Made by a program: the position numbers and the translations under genes. The notes below the pieces were generated by a model, which saw only the letters and a program-made list of their open reading frames with translations, was not told the DNA's origin and made no database searches. Positions 35,540 through 42,985 of a stretch of 42,985 nt of DNA are shown one piece after another (the first letter of the stretch is position 1; every line of letters begins with the position of its first letter). This DNA comes from Bacteroidales bacterium (GTDB lineage: Bacteria > Bacteroidota > Bacteroidia > Bacteroidales > Bacteroidaceae), in the NCBI GenBank assembly GCA_015060835.1, contig SUXT01000013.1:1-42985 (forward strand), in the 5' to 3' direction.

Positions 35540-35876
35540 GGGTGGTTCTATAAATTATTAATCTATATTTCTTTTCCAGGTGCATTCTATTTCGGTCGCT
35601 TTTGGATTCTCCGAAGTTCTTTTGCGCTCGTTGGAAATAAAAGCAAACTTTTATTCACTCGCTTATACGAACATTTGTTTTATTTCGGCATCTTATTCAT
35701 TTTTACTCAGTTGCAACAGCAAGGTTGCGCCCTCGTAAAAATAAACAATATACTCGAAATAAACTCAAAAATCGCCTCGAAAGTTGCGGTTAAACGAGCG
35801 CAATGTGAACTTGTTCACAGATTGCACAGCGAGTGACAGCAACTTCAATCATGTTAACTAATTTATAGAACCACCC
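35540..35876. mobile_element. MITE-like element, 337-bp form
   Basis: Ends are GGGTGGTTCTATAAATTA (35540-35557) and its exact complement (35859-35876), a perfect 18-bp inverted repeat, flanked by a 4-bp TTTA duplication (35536-35539 and 35877-35880). It equals the 189-bp copy at 14331 plus a 73-bp module (35604-35676) and a 75-bp module (35783-35857). No transposase. It fills the gap between the GH76 and nikR-like genes. Confidence 0.9.
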
Positions 35877-37132
35877 TTTACTTTTTTTAGAATGCACATA
35901 GCCTCCATAAGCATGCAGCCTGTCAGTTGTGCAGTCAGTTGGACATTTTCGTTGTTGCCGGGAGCCCTCCACCACTCTCCTCCATAGAGCATTGTAGAGT
36001 GATTCACCCCGTTTGTTGCCATAGTGGTTGCAAGGTGTGTGAGATAGCTGTGATATCTGCGGCGTATATTTTCATCAACCCTTTCGTCGTTTGTCAGTTT
36101 CACAAAATAACGGAAGAATATCCCATGAAATAGTGCCCCGTCGCCCGATTTTGCATTTCCAAGAACACCCCTGTTGTCCGACATACGTTCTATCACATGG
36201 TCTGCAGCCATCAGTGCATCCTGCAGATAAGTGTCATCACCTGTGAGGTCGTAAAGCTCGTGGGCTGCACCGATGAATGTTCCCTGATTGTATGTGAAGT
36301 TCCAGCGCACGACTTCGCCCTTGGCATTTATATGGTCATAGACTGCCCCACTCTCCTTGTCGAACAGTCTCTCTTTGAGCCACGCATATATGCGCATCGA
36401 TTCGGCAAGATATTCATATCGTTTTTTCTCCTCCGTGTCGCCATCGGTCAACCTGTAGAGTCGTGCAGCTATGATTGCTGCCGGTCCGTTGGAGCAGGCA
36501 TTCTTAGAGGGTACGATATCTGTTTTCCATGTAATGCCTCCATACCACGGAGCCTTGTCGTCGGGGCCCCATGTGCTCCATATCCATTTGTCGTAGAGAG
36601 TACGTGCTTTTTCGAGATACTGCTTCTCGCCGGTGTATTCGTGCAGGCGTATCAGTGCCAGCACCATCCACTCCATGTCGTCGACGTATGCGTTCCACCA
36701 CGGCTCCTCGCTGCGTCCGTAGGGATTGTAGCGGGGCATTCCCTGCCACCACAGAGGCATTATGGCCTTGTAGCGACGTTTGCCGGTGCGCATGGCTGCA
36801 TCGAGCATCACATCCATTGCATGTGCCTGGGGCCAGAAGTGTTCGGTGCTCATGTCGGACCTGTTGCTGCCGTAGTTGAAGTAGTATCGTGTCTCGTCTC
36901 CTTCGAAGCTTGCACCCCAGAATTTTTCTATCAGTGCATTGCTCATCCCATCTGCCATCTTGTGCCAATATGAGGCTTTCAGAGGCTTCGTGGCGCTTTT
37001 TTTTGCCTGAATGGGAACAACTGTAATCAATGACAACAGAAATGCAAGCAGAATGAATTTCCTCTTCTTTAAAGATACTCTGCCACTACCCGCCCGTTGC
37101 GATAGAATATTCAAATGATTGCCTGCCATCAT
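35858..37132 (-). CDS. GH76-family glycosidase (alpha-1,6-mannanase type)
   Basis: The protein is 424 residues from the ATG at 37132, which forms an ATGA overlap with the upstream aldo-keto reductase stop; the frame is open further but would overlap that gene. A hydrophobic export signal (KFILLAFLLSLITVV) starts about 20 residues in. YVDDMEWM carries the paired Asp151-Asp152 that are catalytic in GH76 endo-alpha-1,6-mannanases, and WNFTYNQGTFIGA and GDGALFHGIFFRYF also fit. Likely target: yeast-type or bacterial alpha-mannan. The last five residues (GGSIN) and the TAG come from the end of the inserted element; without it the protein would end at KKVK. Confidence 0.85.
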   Translation of the reverse strand: MMAGNHLNILSQRAGSGRVSLKKRKFILLAFLLSLITVVPIQAKKSATKPLKASYWHKMADGMSNALIEKFWGASFEGDETRYYFNYGSNRSDMSTEHFWPQAHAMDVMLDAAMRTGKRRYKAIMPLWWQGMPRYNPYGRSEEPWWNAYVDDMEWMVLALIRLHEYTGEKQYLEKARTLYDKWIWSTWGPDDKAPWYGGITWKTDIVPSKNACSNGPAAIIAARLYRLTDGDTEEKKRYEYLAESMRIYAWLKERLFDKESGAVYDHINAKGEVVRWNFTYNQGTFIGAAHELYDLTGDDTYLQDALMAADHVIERMSDNRGVLGNAKSGDGALFHGIFFRYFVKLTNDERVDENIRRRYHSYLTHLATTMATNGVNHSTMLYGGEWWRAPGNNENVQLTAQLTGCMLMEAMCILKKVKGGSIN

Positions 37133-38112
37133 AGCTTCTCTGTACTGAACGGTTTGCTGTGTATACACTTGATGTTGTTGCGCAGCTGCCCCACCGAACT
37201 TGCACCGGCAAGCACCGATGTTACACCCTTCTGTGCGAGCACCCATGCGAGTGCCGTCTCCGATATTGTCTCGCCGCGAGACTCAGCCACTCCTTTCAGT
37301 TGTTGCAGATATTGCATCACTTCGGGTGTCAGACGCTCTTTGGTGAGTGTGCCTGCACGCGACATACGCGAATCGGCAGGTATGCCGTTGAGGTATCGGT
37401 CGGTGAGTACTCCCTGTGCCAATGGCGAGAAGGAGATGAATCCAATCCCTTTCTCTACACAGAAATTGAGTATGCCCTGCTCCTGCGGTTCGCGGTCGAG
37501 AAGGTTCAGTCGTCCCTGGTAGATGAGTGGTGGCACGTCGCGCTCCTTCAGGTAGTTATATGCTGTCCTGAATGCTTCGAGCGGCCAGCGCGATATTCCC
37601 ACGTATAGTGCCTTGCCCATTCGCACAATGTCTACAAGCGCCTGCAGTGTCTCTTCGAGTGGCGTTACAGGGTCGTATCGATGTATGTAGAAGAGGTCTA
37701 CATAGTCGAGACTCATCCGTTTGAGGCTCTGGTCGAGGCTCGCAAAGAGATATTTCCTCGACCCCCAATTGCCGTATGGTCCGGGCCACATGTCATATCC
37801 CGCCTTTGTGCTTATGAATAGTTCGTCGCGGTAGGGGTTGAAATCCTCTCTCATCAGCCGTCCGAAAAGTTCCTCAGCGGCTCCGTAGGGCGGTCCGTAG
37901 TTGTTGGCAAGGTCGAAGTGTGTTATACCGTTGTCGAAAGCGTAGTGCGTTATAGCCCTGCTCTTTTCGTATGTGGTGTCGTATCCGAAATTCTGCCAGA
38001 ATCCGAGGCTTATGCGTGGCAACATCACTCCGCTGCGTCCGCAGCGTGCATACATCGCTTCGCTGTCGCTGTATCGGTTCTCCGAGGCTGTATATTGGCT
38101 TTTCAAGTTCAT
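37129..38112 (-). CDS. Aldo-keto reductase, YghZ-like
   Basis: The protein is 327 residues from the ATG at 38112; a TTG seven codons upstream is less likely. The catalytic tetrad is present: Asp67 and Tyr72 in HFDLANNYG, Lys103 in FISTKAGYD and His144 in LFYIHRYDP. The MWPGPYGNWGSRKYL block resembles the YghZ (L-glyceraldehyde 3-phosphate reductase) subgroup. It is NADPH-dependent; the true substrate is unknown. It is the first gene of an operon with GH76, nikR-like and recO. Confidence 0.85.
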   Translation of the reverse strand: MNLKSQYTASENRYSDSEAMYARCGRSGVMLPRISLGFWQNFGYDTTYEKSRAITHYAFDNGITHFDLANNYGPPYGAAEELFGRLMREDFNPYRDELFISTKAGYDMWPGPYGNWGSRKYLFASLDQSLKRMSLDYVDLFYIHRYDPVTPLEETLQALVDIVRMGKALYVGISRWPLEAFRTAYNYLKERDVPPLIYQGRLNLLDREPQEQGILNFCVEKGIGFISFSPLAQGVLTDRYLNGIPADSRMSRAGTLTKERLTPEVMQYLQQLKGVAESRGETISETALAWVLAQKGVTSVLAGASSVGQLRNNIKCIHSKPFSTEKL

Positions 38113-38184
38113 GGTCGATGATTGTTTTTGCAAATATCCTTTATTTTTTAATTATAATGGCTGTATTGCTTTTGTGGAATTTGC

Positions 38185-38192
38185 CAAAGTTA
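38185..38192 (-). promoter_or_regulatory. -7 box of the aldo-keto reductase operon
   Basis: Minus strand TAACTTTG fits TAnnTTTG, 73 bp upstream of the ATG. No clear -33 box was found. Confidence 0.4.
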
Positions 38193-38251
38193 CAATTTTG
38201 GCGCGGATTATAAAGGAAGTTGGCGGGGAATTTTAAGGATATACAAACAAA

Positions 38252-38279
38252 AAAGCCTCTCAGCGAACTGAAAGGCTTT
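38252..38279 (-). terminator. Terminator of the first tRNA-Asp
   Basis: A 12-bp stem (38252-38263 with 38268-38279, one G-U pair) with a CGAA loop begins 3 bp after the tRNA 3' end and is followed on the minus strand by TTTTTTGTTTGT. Confidence 0.8.
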
Positions 38280-38282
38280 TTG

Positions 38283-38356
38283 CGGTGCGTACGGGACTCG
38301 AACCCGTGACCCCATGCGTGACAGGCATGTATTCTAACCAACTGAACTAACGCACC
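38283..38356 (-). tRNA. tRNA-Asp (GTC), copy 1
   Basis: The 74-nt gene folds as a cloverleaf: acceptor GGTGCGT/ACGCACC, discriminator G, D-arm TTCAGTTGGTTAGAA, anticodon stem CATGC/GCATG with loop CTGTCAC (anticodon at 38320-38322) and T-arm ACGGGTTCGAGTCCCGT. CCA is not encoded. Identical to the copy at 39392. Confidence 0.97.
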
Positions 38357-38394
38357 AAATTGTTTTATGTCTGCTTTGTATCTCAAAGCGAGTG

Positions 38395-38425
38395 CAAAGA
38401 TACGCACTTTTTTTTATTCTGCAAA
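38395..38425 (-). promoter_or_regulatory. Full Bacteroidetes promoter of tRNA-Asp copy 1
   Basis: Minus strand: TTTG (38425-38422), 19 bp, TATCTTTG (38402-38395). This is an exact match to the -33/-7 consensus with ideal spacing, about 39 bp before the mature 5' end. Confidence 0.75.
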
Positions 38426-38485
38426 TATTTTGCCGTTTTTTTCTGTTTTTTATGCGTATTTTCTGAAATTCTTGTCGTTTTTTTA

Positions 38486-38740
38486 GGGATGTTCTATAAA
38501 TTACTTAACATGGTTGAAGTTGCTCCCACTCGCTTTGCAATTTGTGAACAAGTTCGCATTGCGCTCGTTTAGCCACAACTTTCGCGGCGATTTTGAGTTT
38601 TATTTTTAGCTGTTTTTTGATATATTTGAGATAAATCTCGAATATACACTGCACTCGCTGCAAAATAACAAAGTAAACTTTGTTTATTTCGCTCGTTTGT
38701 TGTTATATTTGTAAGGATTCTTTTGTGTTATAGCATACGA
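38486..38740. mobile_element. Truncated MITE-like element, opposite orientation
   Basis: Starts with GGGATGTTCTATAAATTA after a TTTA, then continues as the reverse complement of the right part of the copy at 35540, including its 75-bp module. Past about 38615 similarity fades and no second terminal repeat is seen before the Sel1 gene at 38741. The right boundary given is approximate. Confidence 0.65.
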
Positions 38741-39289
38741 TTATTTATCCCATTTAAGATAATATTTGTTATTCTTGACAAATTTCTTCGTGGCTTTGAT
38801 GTATGGCTTTACACCGATGTCATTCAGTGCGCAAAGAGCCTCATCCCATCCTTTATCAGCCGCCTTGCCATACCATTCTATTGCGCTAAGAGTATCCACC
38901 TTGCAACCATAACCATTAAGATAACATTCCCCAAGTAAAATCTGTGCCTCTCCATCGCCTTTTTCGGCAGCTCTCCTACACCACTTTACACATTCATCAT
39001 AGTTTTTGTCAACACCGTCACCTCTGAAATAACAATACGCAAGCAATGTTTCACCTCCAATATGCCCCAACTCAGCAGCTTTTTGTATTAAATCAATTGC
39101 TTTGACAGTGTCTCTTTCTACACTGTCACCAATATAATATTTAAAACCAAGATCATAGAGTTTTTCAATATCCTGCGGATTATTTGTTTGTGCGCTATCA
39201 GATGGATTAAGTGATGTATTTCCCCCATCAATATTTGAGTTACAGGCGATCATGCCTATAATAATACAAAATACAGCAAAAAGTCTCAT
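38741..39289 (-). CDS. Sel1-repeat lipoprotein
   Basis: A 182-residue protein. MRLFAVFCIIIGMIACNS is a lipoprotein signal with lipobox MIAC. After a Ser/Asn-rich linker come about three Sel1-like repeats, seen as AAELGHIGGETLLAYCYFRG, AAEKGDGEAQILLGECYLNG and AADKGWDEALCAL. Such repeats form alpha solenoids for protein binding. The partner is unknown. The gene sits alone between two identical tRNA-Asp genes and is AT-richer than the operons around it. Confidence 0.8.
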   Translation of the reverse strand: MRLFAVFCIIIGMIACNSNIDGGNTSLNPSDSAQTNNPQDIEKLYDLGFKYYIGDSVERDTVKAIDLIQKAAELGHIGGETLLAYCYFRGDGVDKNYDECVKWCRRAAEKGDGEAQILLGECYLNGYGCKVDTLSAIEWYGKAADKGWDEALCALNDIGVKPYIKATKKFVKNNKYYLKWDK

Positions 39290-39361
39290 GGCATTGTATT
39301 TTCGAGGTTTATCTCAATAATAATGAATTTAAAACGGTTTGTCAAGTATATATAAACAAAA

Positions 39362-39387
39362 AATCCTTTCAGTTCGCTGAAAGGATT
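39362..39387 (-). terminator. Terminator of the second tRNA-Asp
   Basis: AATCCTTTCAG (39362-39372) pairs perfectly with CTGAAAGGATT (39377-39387), 4-nt loop, followed on the minus strand by TTTTTTGTTTATA. It is very similar to the terminator of copy 1. Confidence 0.85.
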
Positions 39388-39391
39388 TTTG

Positions 39392-39465
39392 CGGTGCGTA
39401 CGGGACTCGAACCCGTGACCCCATGCGTGACAGGCATGTATTCTAACCAACTGAACTAACGCACC
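39392..39465 (-). tRNA. tRNA-Asp (GTC), copy 2
   Basis: Identical over all 74 nt to the copy at 38283; anticodon at 39429-39431. The upstream -7 box is TACATTTG (39510-39503); the -33 position is poor. Confidence 0.97.
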
Positions 39466-39502
39466 AAATTTTTTATGTCTGCTTTATATTCTAAAGCGAG
39501 TG

Positions 39503-39510
39503 CAAATGTA
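39503..39510 (-). promoter_or_regulatory. -7 box of tRNA-Asp copy 2
   Basis: Minus strand TACATTTG fits TAnnTTTG, 38 bp upstream of the tRNA. The flanking GCGAGTGCAAA and CGCACTTTTTTT match the copy-1 promoter, but the TTTG -33 box is not conserved. Confidence 0.5.
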
Positions 39511-39569
39511 CGCACTTTTTTTGAATTTCCGATAAAAATTTCCTTTTTTCTTTGCCTGTAGCTGCAATT

Positions 39570-40106
39570 TTAATATTTATTATGTTTTTTCAGCCACTGA
39601 TAGAGCTCAACATCCACAAAATCATCACCGTCGCGCTTCCATTCTTTAAGTGTGCAGGTATGCAGGAATCCTGCGCCTTCGAACAGTTTTTTGCTTGCCG
39701 TGTGCTCTGCGGTGATGTATGCGTACAATTGGTGTATGCCAAGATAACCTGTGGCGTACTCTTTGAGCAGGGTGAGGGCTTCGGTGGCGATGCCTTTGCT
39801 GCGGTATTTTCCAAGTATCCCTATGCACACTTCGGCACGGCTGTCAAAGGGGTTGTAGTCTGCAAGGTCTATCATGCCTGCCTGTCCGCCATCTTTTAGT
39901 TCTATGACGAAGCGTGCCTGACGTTCGCTGTAGAGGTCGCCGCTTGTCTGCTGTATGTATTGTCGCAGGGTGTGGCGCGAGTAGGGCAGGAGGGTGGTGC
40001 CTACGCTCCACAGGGTGGTGTCGTTCTCCATAGTGTAGAGAAGGTCGAGGTCCTCCGGTTCGGGGGCGCGTAGGCGCATATTTTCACTTTCGAGCCATCT
40101 GTTCAT
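39570..40106 (-). CDS. GNAT N-acetyltransferase, RimJ/RimL type
   Basis: A 178-residue GNAT domain. It opens with the LRAPEPEDLDLLYTMEND block; the acetyl-CoA loop region is GILGKYRSKGIATEALTLL; the C-terminal part LYAYITAEHTASKKLFEGAGF is typical of the RimJ/RimL branch. The substrate (spermidine, a protein N-terminus or a small molecule) is unknown. Its ATG overlaps the stop of the glycosyltransferase gene as ATGA. Confidence 0.85.
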   Translation of the reverse strand: MNRWLESENMRLRAPEPEDLDLLYTMENDTTLWSVGTTLLPYSRHTLRQYIQQTSGDLYSERQARFVIELKDGGQAGMIDLADYNPFDSRAEVCIGILGKYRSKGIATEALTLLKEYATGYLGIHQLYAYITAEHTASKKLFEGAGFLHTCTLKEWKRDGDDFVDVELYQWLKKHNKY

Positions 40107-41296
40107 TTGTTGTCGAGGGAATATATGGTATCTTCTGTAATGAGTTTGCCGGTTGCGGTTGAGTATGTTGCCAGTCGCAGTGTGTTACCGGGTGTCTTTT
40201 GCAATAAGCGCAGCATTGTGTCGTAGCTGTAGCTCTCAGCATCGTAGAGTACGTGGGTGTATCCTTCGATGTTCTTTATTGTCAGGTGGCCGTCGGGGGT
40301 TTCTGCTTCGGTGGTGGGGAAGTAGAGATTGTCGGCTGTGAGGTTGTTGCGGCTGCATATCTCTTTTATCTCGTCGCAGGCCTGTTGACTGCCTATTACA
40401 ATGAAGCGTTTGGGTGGTTCGTTGTACTCTTCCCAGTTCTTGCCGTAGACGATGGGGTAGGCGTGGTGTATGCGGAACTTAAGCACTGCCACCGACAGTT
40501 GCAGGGGGATGTAGAAGAGTATGTTGTAGAGCGGGAAATGTTTTTTGAAGAATATCTGCAACGATGAGTATAGCCAATAGCGGTAGCGCAGCTTGCTCTT
40601 TACCGAACTTTCGCCTTTGTAGTGGAAGATGGTGTAGGGCAGATAGTAGTTCTTTTCTCCCGACTTCAGTATGCGGTACGACAGATCGCTGTCCTCCCAA
40701 TACATGAAGAACTGCTCGTCGAGTGTGCCAATGCGGTCGAGTGTCTTGCGGCGAAGGAACATGAATGCTCCTGATACCATTTCTATTGGGTTTATCTCTT
40801 CGATGTCGAGGTAGCTCATGTAGTAGTGCCCGAAGAGTCGGCTCTTTGGGTAGCGGCGGCACAGGCCTGTCGCCTTGCAGAAGGCTACCCAGGGCTTTAC
40901 TATGCCGCGGCGCGACTCCATTGCAAATGTACCGTCCTTGTTAATCATTTTGACTCCCGCTGCGCCTGCTTCGGGGTGTTCGTCCATGAATCTAACGCAA
41001 CCTTCGAGTGCCTGTCGGGTTACAATGGTGTCGGGGTTGAGCATGAGTATATACTCGCCGCGGGCATGTGAGAAGCCTATGTTGTTGCCGTGTGAGAAGC
41101 CACCGTTCTCCTTGCACTCTATCCATATTACTTGTGGGAAGAGGGGTTTCAGGTATTCCATAGACCCGTCCTCGGAGGCATTGTCTACTACCAGCACTTC
41201 GTGCTTGATGTGCGCGGCAGCTCTTTCCACCGAGCGCAGACACTGCTCAAGGTAGTATTTTACATTGTAGTTTACTATTACTATGGATAGTTTCAT
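40103..41296 (-). CDS. GT2-family glycosyltransferase (rhamnosyltransferase-like)
   Basis: A 397-residue protein. The GT-A fold starts with LSIVIVNYNVKYYLEQCLRS; the nucleotide-sugar and metal site is MLNPDT; MVSGAFMFLRRKTLDRIG and FFMYWEDSDLSYRI match the acceptor and ED catalytic regions of the dTDP-rhamnosyl transferase-like GT2 group. A C-terminal hydrophobic stretch (LYNILFYIPLQLSVAVL) may bind membrane, and the last 100 residues form an extra domain (RFIVIGSQQACDEIKEI). It probably adds a sugar to an envelope glycan. ATGA overlaps on both sides tie it into the recR operon. Confidence 0.85.
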   Translation of the reverse strand: MKLSIVIVNYNVKYYLEQCLRSVERAAAHIKHEVLVVDNASEDGSMEYLKPLFPQVIWIECKENGGFSHGNNIGFSHARGEYILMLNPDTIVTRQALEGCVRFMDEHPEAGAAGVKMINKDGTFAMESRRGIVKPWVAFCKATGLCRRYPKSRLFGHYYMSYLDIEEINPIEMVSGAFMFLRRKTLDRIGTLDEQFFMYWEDSDLSYRILKSGEKNYYLPYTIFHYKGESSVKSKLRYRYWLYSSLQIFFKKHFPLYNILFYIPLQLSVAVLKFRIHHAYPIVYGKNWEEYNEPPKRFIVIGSQQACDEIKEICSRNNLTADNLYFPTTEAETPDGHLTIKNIEGYTHVLYDAESYSYDTMLRLLQKTPGNTLRLATYSTATGKLITEDTIYSLDNK

Positions 41297-41703
41297 TGCT
41301 CTCTCAGTTGTTCAGTGCTCTTGTCTCCGGGGTAACTGTATATGTATGCCATCAGTCCGGCAAGTGCGCAGTACAGCATATTCTCGCCACCTGTGCCGTA
41401 GAAGAGCCCTATATTCATTATAATAACCACGAAGAGCAGTGCGAGACGTATCTCCATCATGCGGCGGCAGGTGGTTGTCAATGTCTCATCGTCGCTCTCT
41501 TTTACCTGCTTCATCCTTATGGAGTATGCCTTTATTGCCAAAAAGATAAGCCCGAAGGTGAGGAAGATTGTTGCTACTTCCATTGTGTATCCGGCTGTCA
41601 GCCCTCCTTTTGGCAGCACTCCTGTTTCGAAAAGTGCTGCTGTGGCTGCCGCGATGAGCAGCAGTGCATAGAATATCTTTTTTTGTCGTGGAAAACTGTT
41701 CAT
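41293..41703 (-). CDS. Small polytopic membrane protein
   Basis: The protein is 136 residues from the ATG at 41703. The longer frame runs back into recR and is rejected. About four hydrophobic segments are seen (IFYALLLIAAATAALFETG, TMEVATIFLTFGLIFLAI, IRLALLFVVIIMNIGLFYG, MLYCALAGLMAYIYS). It resembles Bacteroidetes proteins of unknown function found next to recR and the GT2 gene. It is 16 nt after recR, and its TGA overlaps the glycosyltransferase ATG. Confidence 0.75.
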   Translation of the reverse strand: MNSFPRQKKIFYALLLIAAATAALFETGVLPKGGLTAGYTMEVATIFLTFGLIFLAIKAYSIRMKQVKESDDETLTTTCRRMMEIRLALLFVVIIMNIGLFYGTGGENMLYCALAGLMAYIYSYPGDKSTEQLREQ

Positions 41704-41719
41704 GGTTGTAAGTGTGGTG

Positions 41720-42340
41720 TTAGAATGTTTTTCCTGTAAAGGGTGTGCGGTTGAGTATGGAGCGTCCGAGGGTAACCTCGTCGGTGTATTCAAGTTCGTC
41801 GCCTACGGATATGCCGCGTGCAATGACCGACAGCTTCACATCCATGCCCGACAGTTTGCGGAAGATGTAGAAGTTGGTTGTGTCGCCCTCCATCGTGGGG
41901 CTGAGGGCGAGTATCACTTCGTTTACTCCTCCCTCTGTTACGCGTTTTATGAGGCTCTCTATTTGCAGGTCGCCGGGGGAGATACCATCCATAGGCGAAA
42001 TAACACCGCCAAGAACGTGGTACACTCCTTTGAACTGCATCGTATTCTCCACTGCCATAATGTCCTGTATGTTCTCCACCACGCATATTATCGAGTGGTC
42101 GCGCACAGGGTTGGCACATATCGGGCAGATGTCAGTGTCGGATATTCCGTGGCAGTGCTTGCAGTATTTTACCTCTTTTTTAAGGCGCACCATTGCTTCG
42201 GCGAAATTTTCCACTTCACCTGCCGGTTGTCTCAGCAGATGCAGCACAAGGCGGGTCGCTGTCTTGCGACCTATGCCCGGTAGTTTCGAAAATTCGCTTA
42301 CTGCCCTTTCGAACAGCGCCGATGGATATTCCTGACTCAT
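41720..42340 (-). CDS. recR: Recombination protein RecR
   Basis: The protein is 206 residues from the ATG at 42340 ([20 protein letters not shown]). The frame is open for 28 more codons, but those translate the upstream repeat. Helix-hairpin-helix [13 protein letters not shown], the four-Cys zinc finger [16 protein letters not shown] and the Toprim domain ([13 protein letters not shown]) are all intact. It works with RecO and RecF in gap repair. It is the first gene of a four-gene operon. Confidence 0.97.
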   Translation of the reverse strand: MSQEYPSALFERAVSEFSKLPGIGRKTATRLVLHLLRQPAGEVENFAEAMVRLKKEVKYCKHCHGISDTDICPICANPVRDHSIICVVENIQDIMAVENTMQFKGVYHVLGGVISPMDGISPGDLQIESLIKRVTEGGVNEVILALSPTMEGDTTNFYIFRKLSGMDVKLSVIARGISVGDELEYTDEVTLGRSILNRTPFTGKTF

Positions 42341-42358
42341 TTTCCCTTTATTCTTTTG

Positions 42359-42366
42359 CAAAGATA
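42359..42366 (-). promoter_or_regulatory. -7 box of recR abutting the repeat array
   Basis: Minus strand TATCTTTG, 19 bp upstream of the recR ATG. As at ychF, the next base (42367) starts the tandem repeat, so both genes have the same promoter-repeat junction. Confidence 0.6.
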
Positions 42367-42580
42367 GTGAAAGGCGAGAGAAGAAAAAAACAAGCTCGCT
42401 TGATTTTTTTATTCCGAGCCGCATCCTATCTTCGTCGGTACGACAGAGTAGTGAAAGGCGAGAGAAGAAAAAAACAAGCTCGCTTGATTTTTTATTCCGA
42501 GCCGCCTGTTATCTTCGTCGGCACGACAGAGTAGTGAAAGGCGAGAGAAAAAAACAAACTCGCTTGATTTTTTTTATATT
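42367..42580. repeat. Tandem 83-84 bp repeat, two full copies and one partial
   Basis: Units begin at 42367, 42451 and 42534 with GTGAAAGGCGAGAGAAG; the third stops after about 45 bp where unrelated sequence (TATTAGTGTCCGGTAAAC) begins. It is the same family as 18596-18843, with GAGAG in place of GAGTG near the start of each unit. Confidence 0.9.
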
Positions 42581-42985
42581 AGTGTCCGGTAAACGTATTT
42601 AAGTTTTTTAAAATTCAATATTTAAGTAACTATAAGTCCCAATTCTTTATTAAGACAAATTTAAGTCAATGATTGGAACTCCCTCGCCCTGCGGGCACTC
42701 CCTCTTCAAGAGGGAGAATGCTATATGTTGATAATTTTCAGTGATTTATATTCCTCCTCTTGAAGAGGACATTGCGTAATAAGCAATGTTTGCTTTATGC
42801 GAAGCTCGGCTGCGCTCGTTTACAATTGCAAGCAAGCTCGCATTGTACTCGCTGGCATGAGCTTTGCGACGACGAAAGCTTTAGCTTTCCAAAACTATAG
42901 CAAGCGAGTGAATGGAAGTTTACTTACATTTCCAACGAGCGCAGCATAGTTTCGATATTATCAAAGGAGTGCCGAGCTTGCGAGG
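42581..42985. repeat. Non-coding repeat-rich tail of the window
   Basis: No gene is seen. It contains a perfect 9+1+9 palindrome (42698-42716, CTCCCTCTT-C-AAGAGGGAG), a 15-bp palindrome (42755-42769), and at 42902-42943 a stretch matching, in reverse, the 73-bp module of the element at 35540. It looks like a mosaic of small dispersed repeats near a boundary of an accessory region. Confidence 0.6.

Noticed and set aside
41704-41793. 30-residue N-terminal extension of the small membrane protein
   Set aside because: It overlaps the end of recR; the ATG at 41703 gives a normal 16-nt spacing and a hydrophobic start.
42341-42424. 28-residue N-terminal extension of RecR
   Set aside because: It is encoded by the -7 box and the dispersed repeat; the RecR family start MSQEYPS matches the internal ATG.

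Overview
The window looks like chromosome of a gut-type member of the Bacteroidales. The signs are promoter -7 boxes of the Bacteroidetes form TAnnTTTG, SusD-free clusters of secreted glycan- and mucin-directed enzymes, three M60 metallopeptidases with Bacteroidetes-type C-terminal tails (YDIRGR ... GVYxxxGKK), DUF3857/transglutaminase proteins, a fused RibBA, and an acetyl-CoA hydrolase/transferase of the succinyl-CoA:acetate type. The exact genus cannot be read from the sequence.

Left arm (1-6.97 kb) is AT-rich accessory DNA. A tightly coupled minus-strand operon runs Fic protein -> TerB-like/GTPase protein -> LeoA-like GTPase; I read it as a Fic-linked relative of the dynamin-pair (LeoA/LeoBC, 'Eleos') defence systems. 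Two paralogous lipoproteins follow upstream.

7.0-18.6 kb is mostly housekeeping, all on the minus strand: a nucleotidyltransferase/GHMP-kinase-like fusion with two DUF3857 exported proteins (one with an intact transglutaminase triad, one without), then lptF/G-like permease - ribBA - aspartate aminotransferase, then ychF - lgt. 18.6-30.7 kb holds a repeat array, three tandem M60 mucinase-like proteins of about 1,140 residues and a DUF3472 protein.

30.7-31.5 kb is an AT-rich, gene-free stretch with a dense cluster of DnaA-box-like 9-mers at a switch in gene direction; it is a candidate replication origin. To its right, on the plus strand, are a thioesterase, a small membrane protein, the acetyl-CoA transferase and a TrmH-family methyltransferase. 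They converge on a minus-strand operon of aldo-keto reductase - GH76 mannanase - nikR-like - recO. Two identical tRNA-Asp genes flank a Sel1 lipoprotein, and a recR - membrane protein - GT2 - GNAT operon closes the window.

Small repeats are conspicuous. A MITE-like element with 18-bp terminal inverted repeats and 4-bp target duplications sits between genes of two operons; in both places its end supplies the last codons (GGSIN) and the stop of the upstream gene. A second, tandem 82-84 bp repeat array lies directly upstream of both ychF and recR, abutting the -7 box. Genes given with starts internal to the longest open frame were moved there because the longer frame began with TTG/GTG, overlapped a terminator or a repeat, or because an ATG forms an ATGA overlap with the upstream stop.
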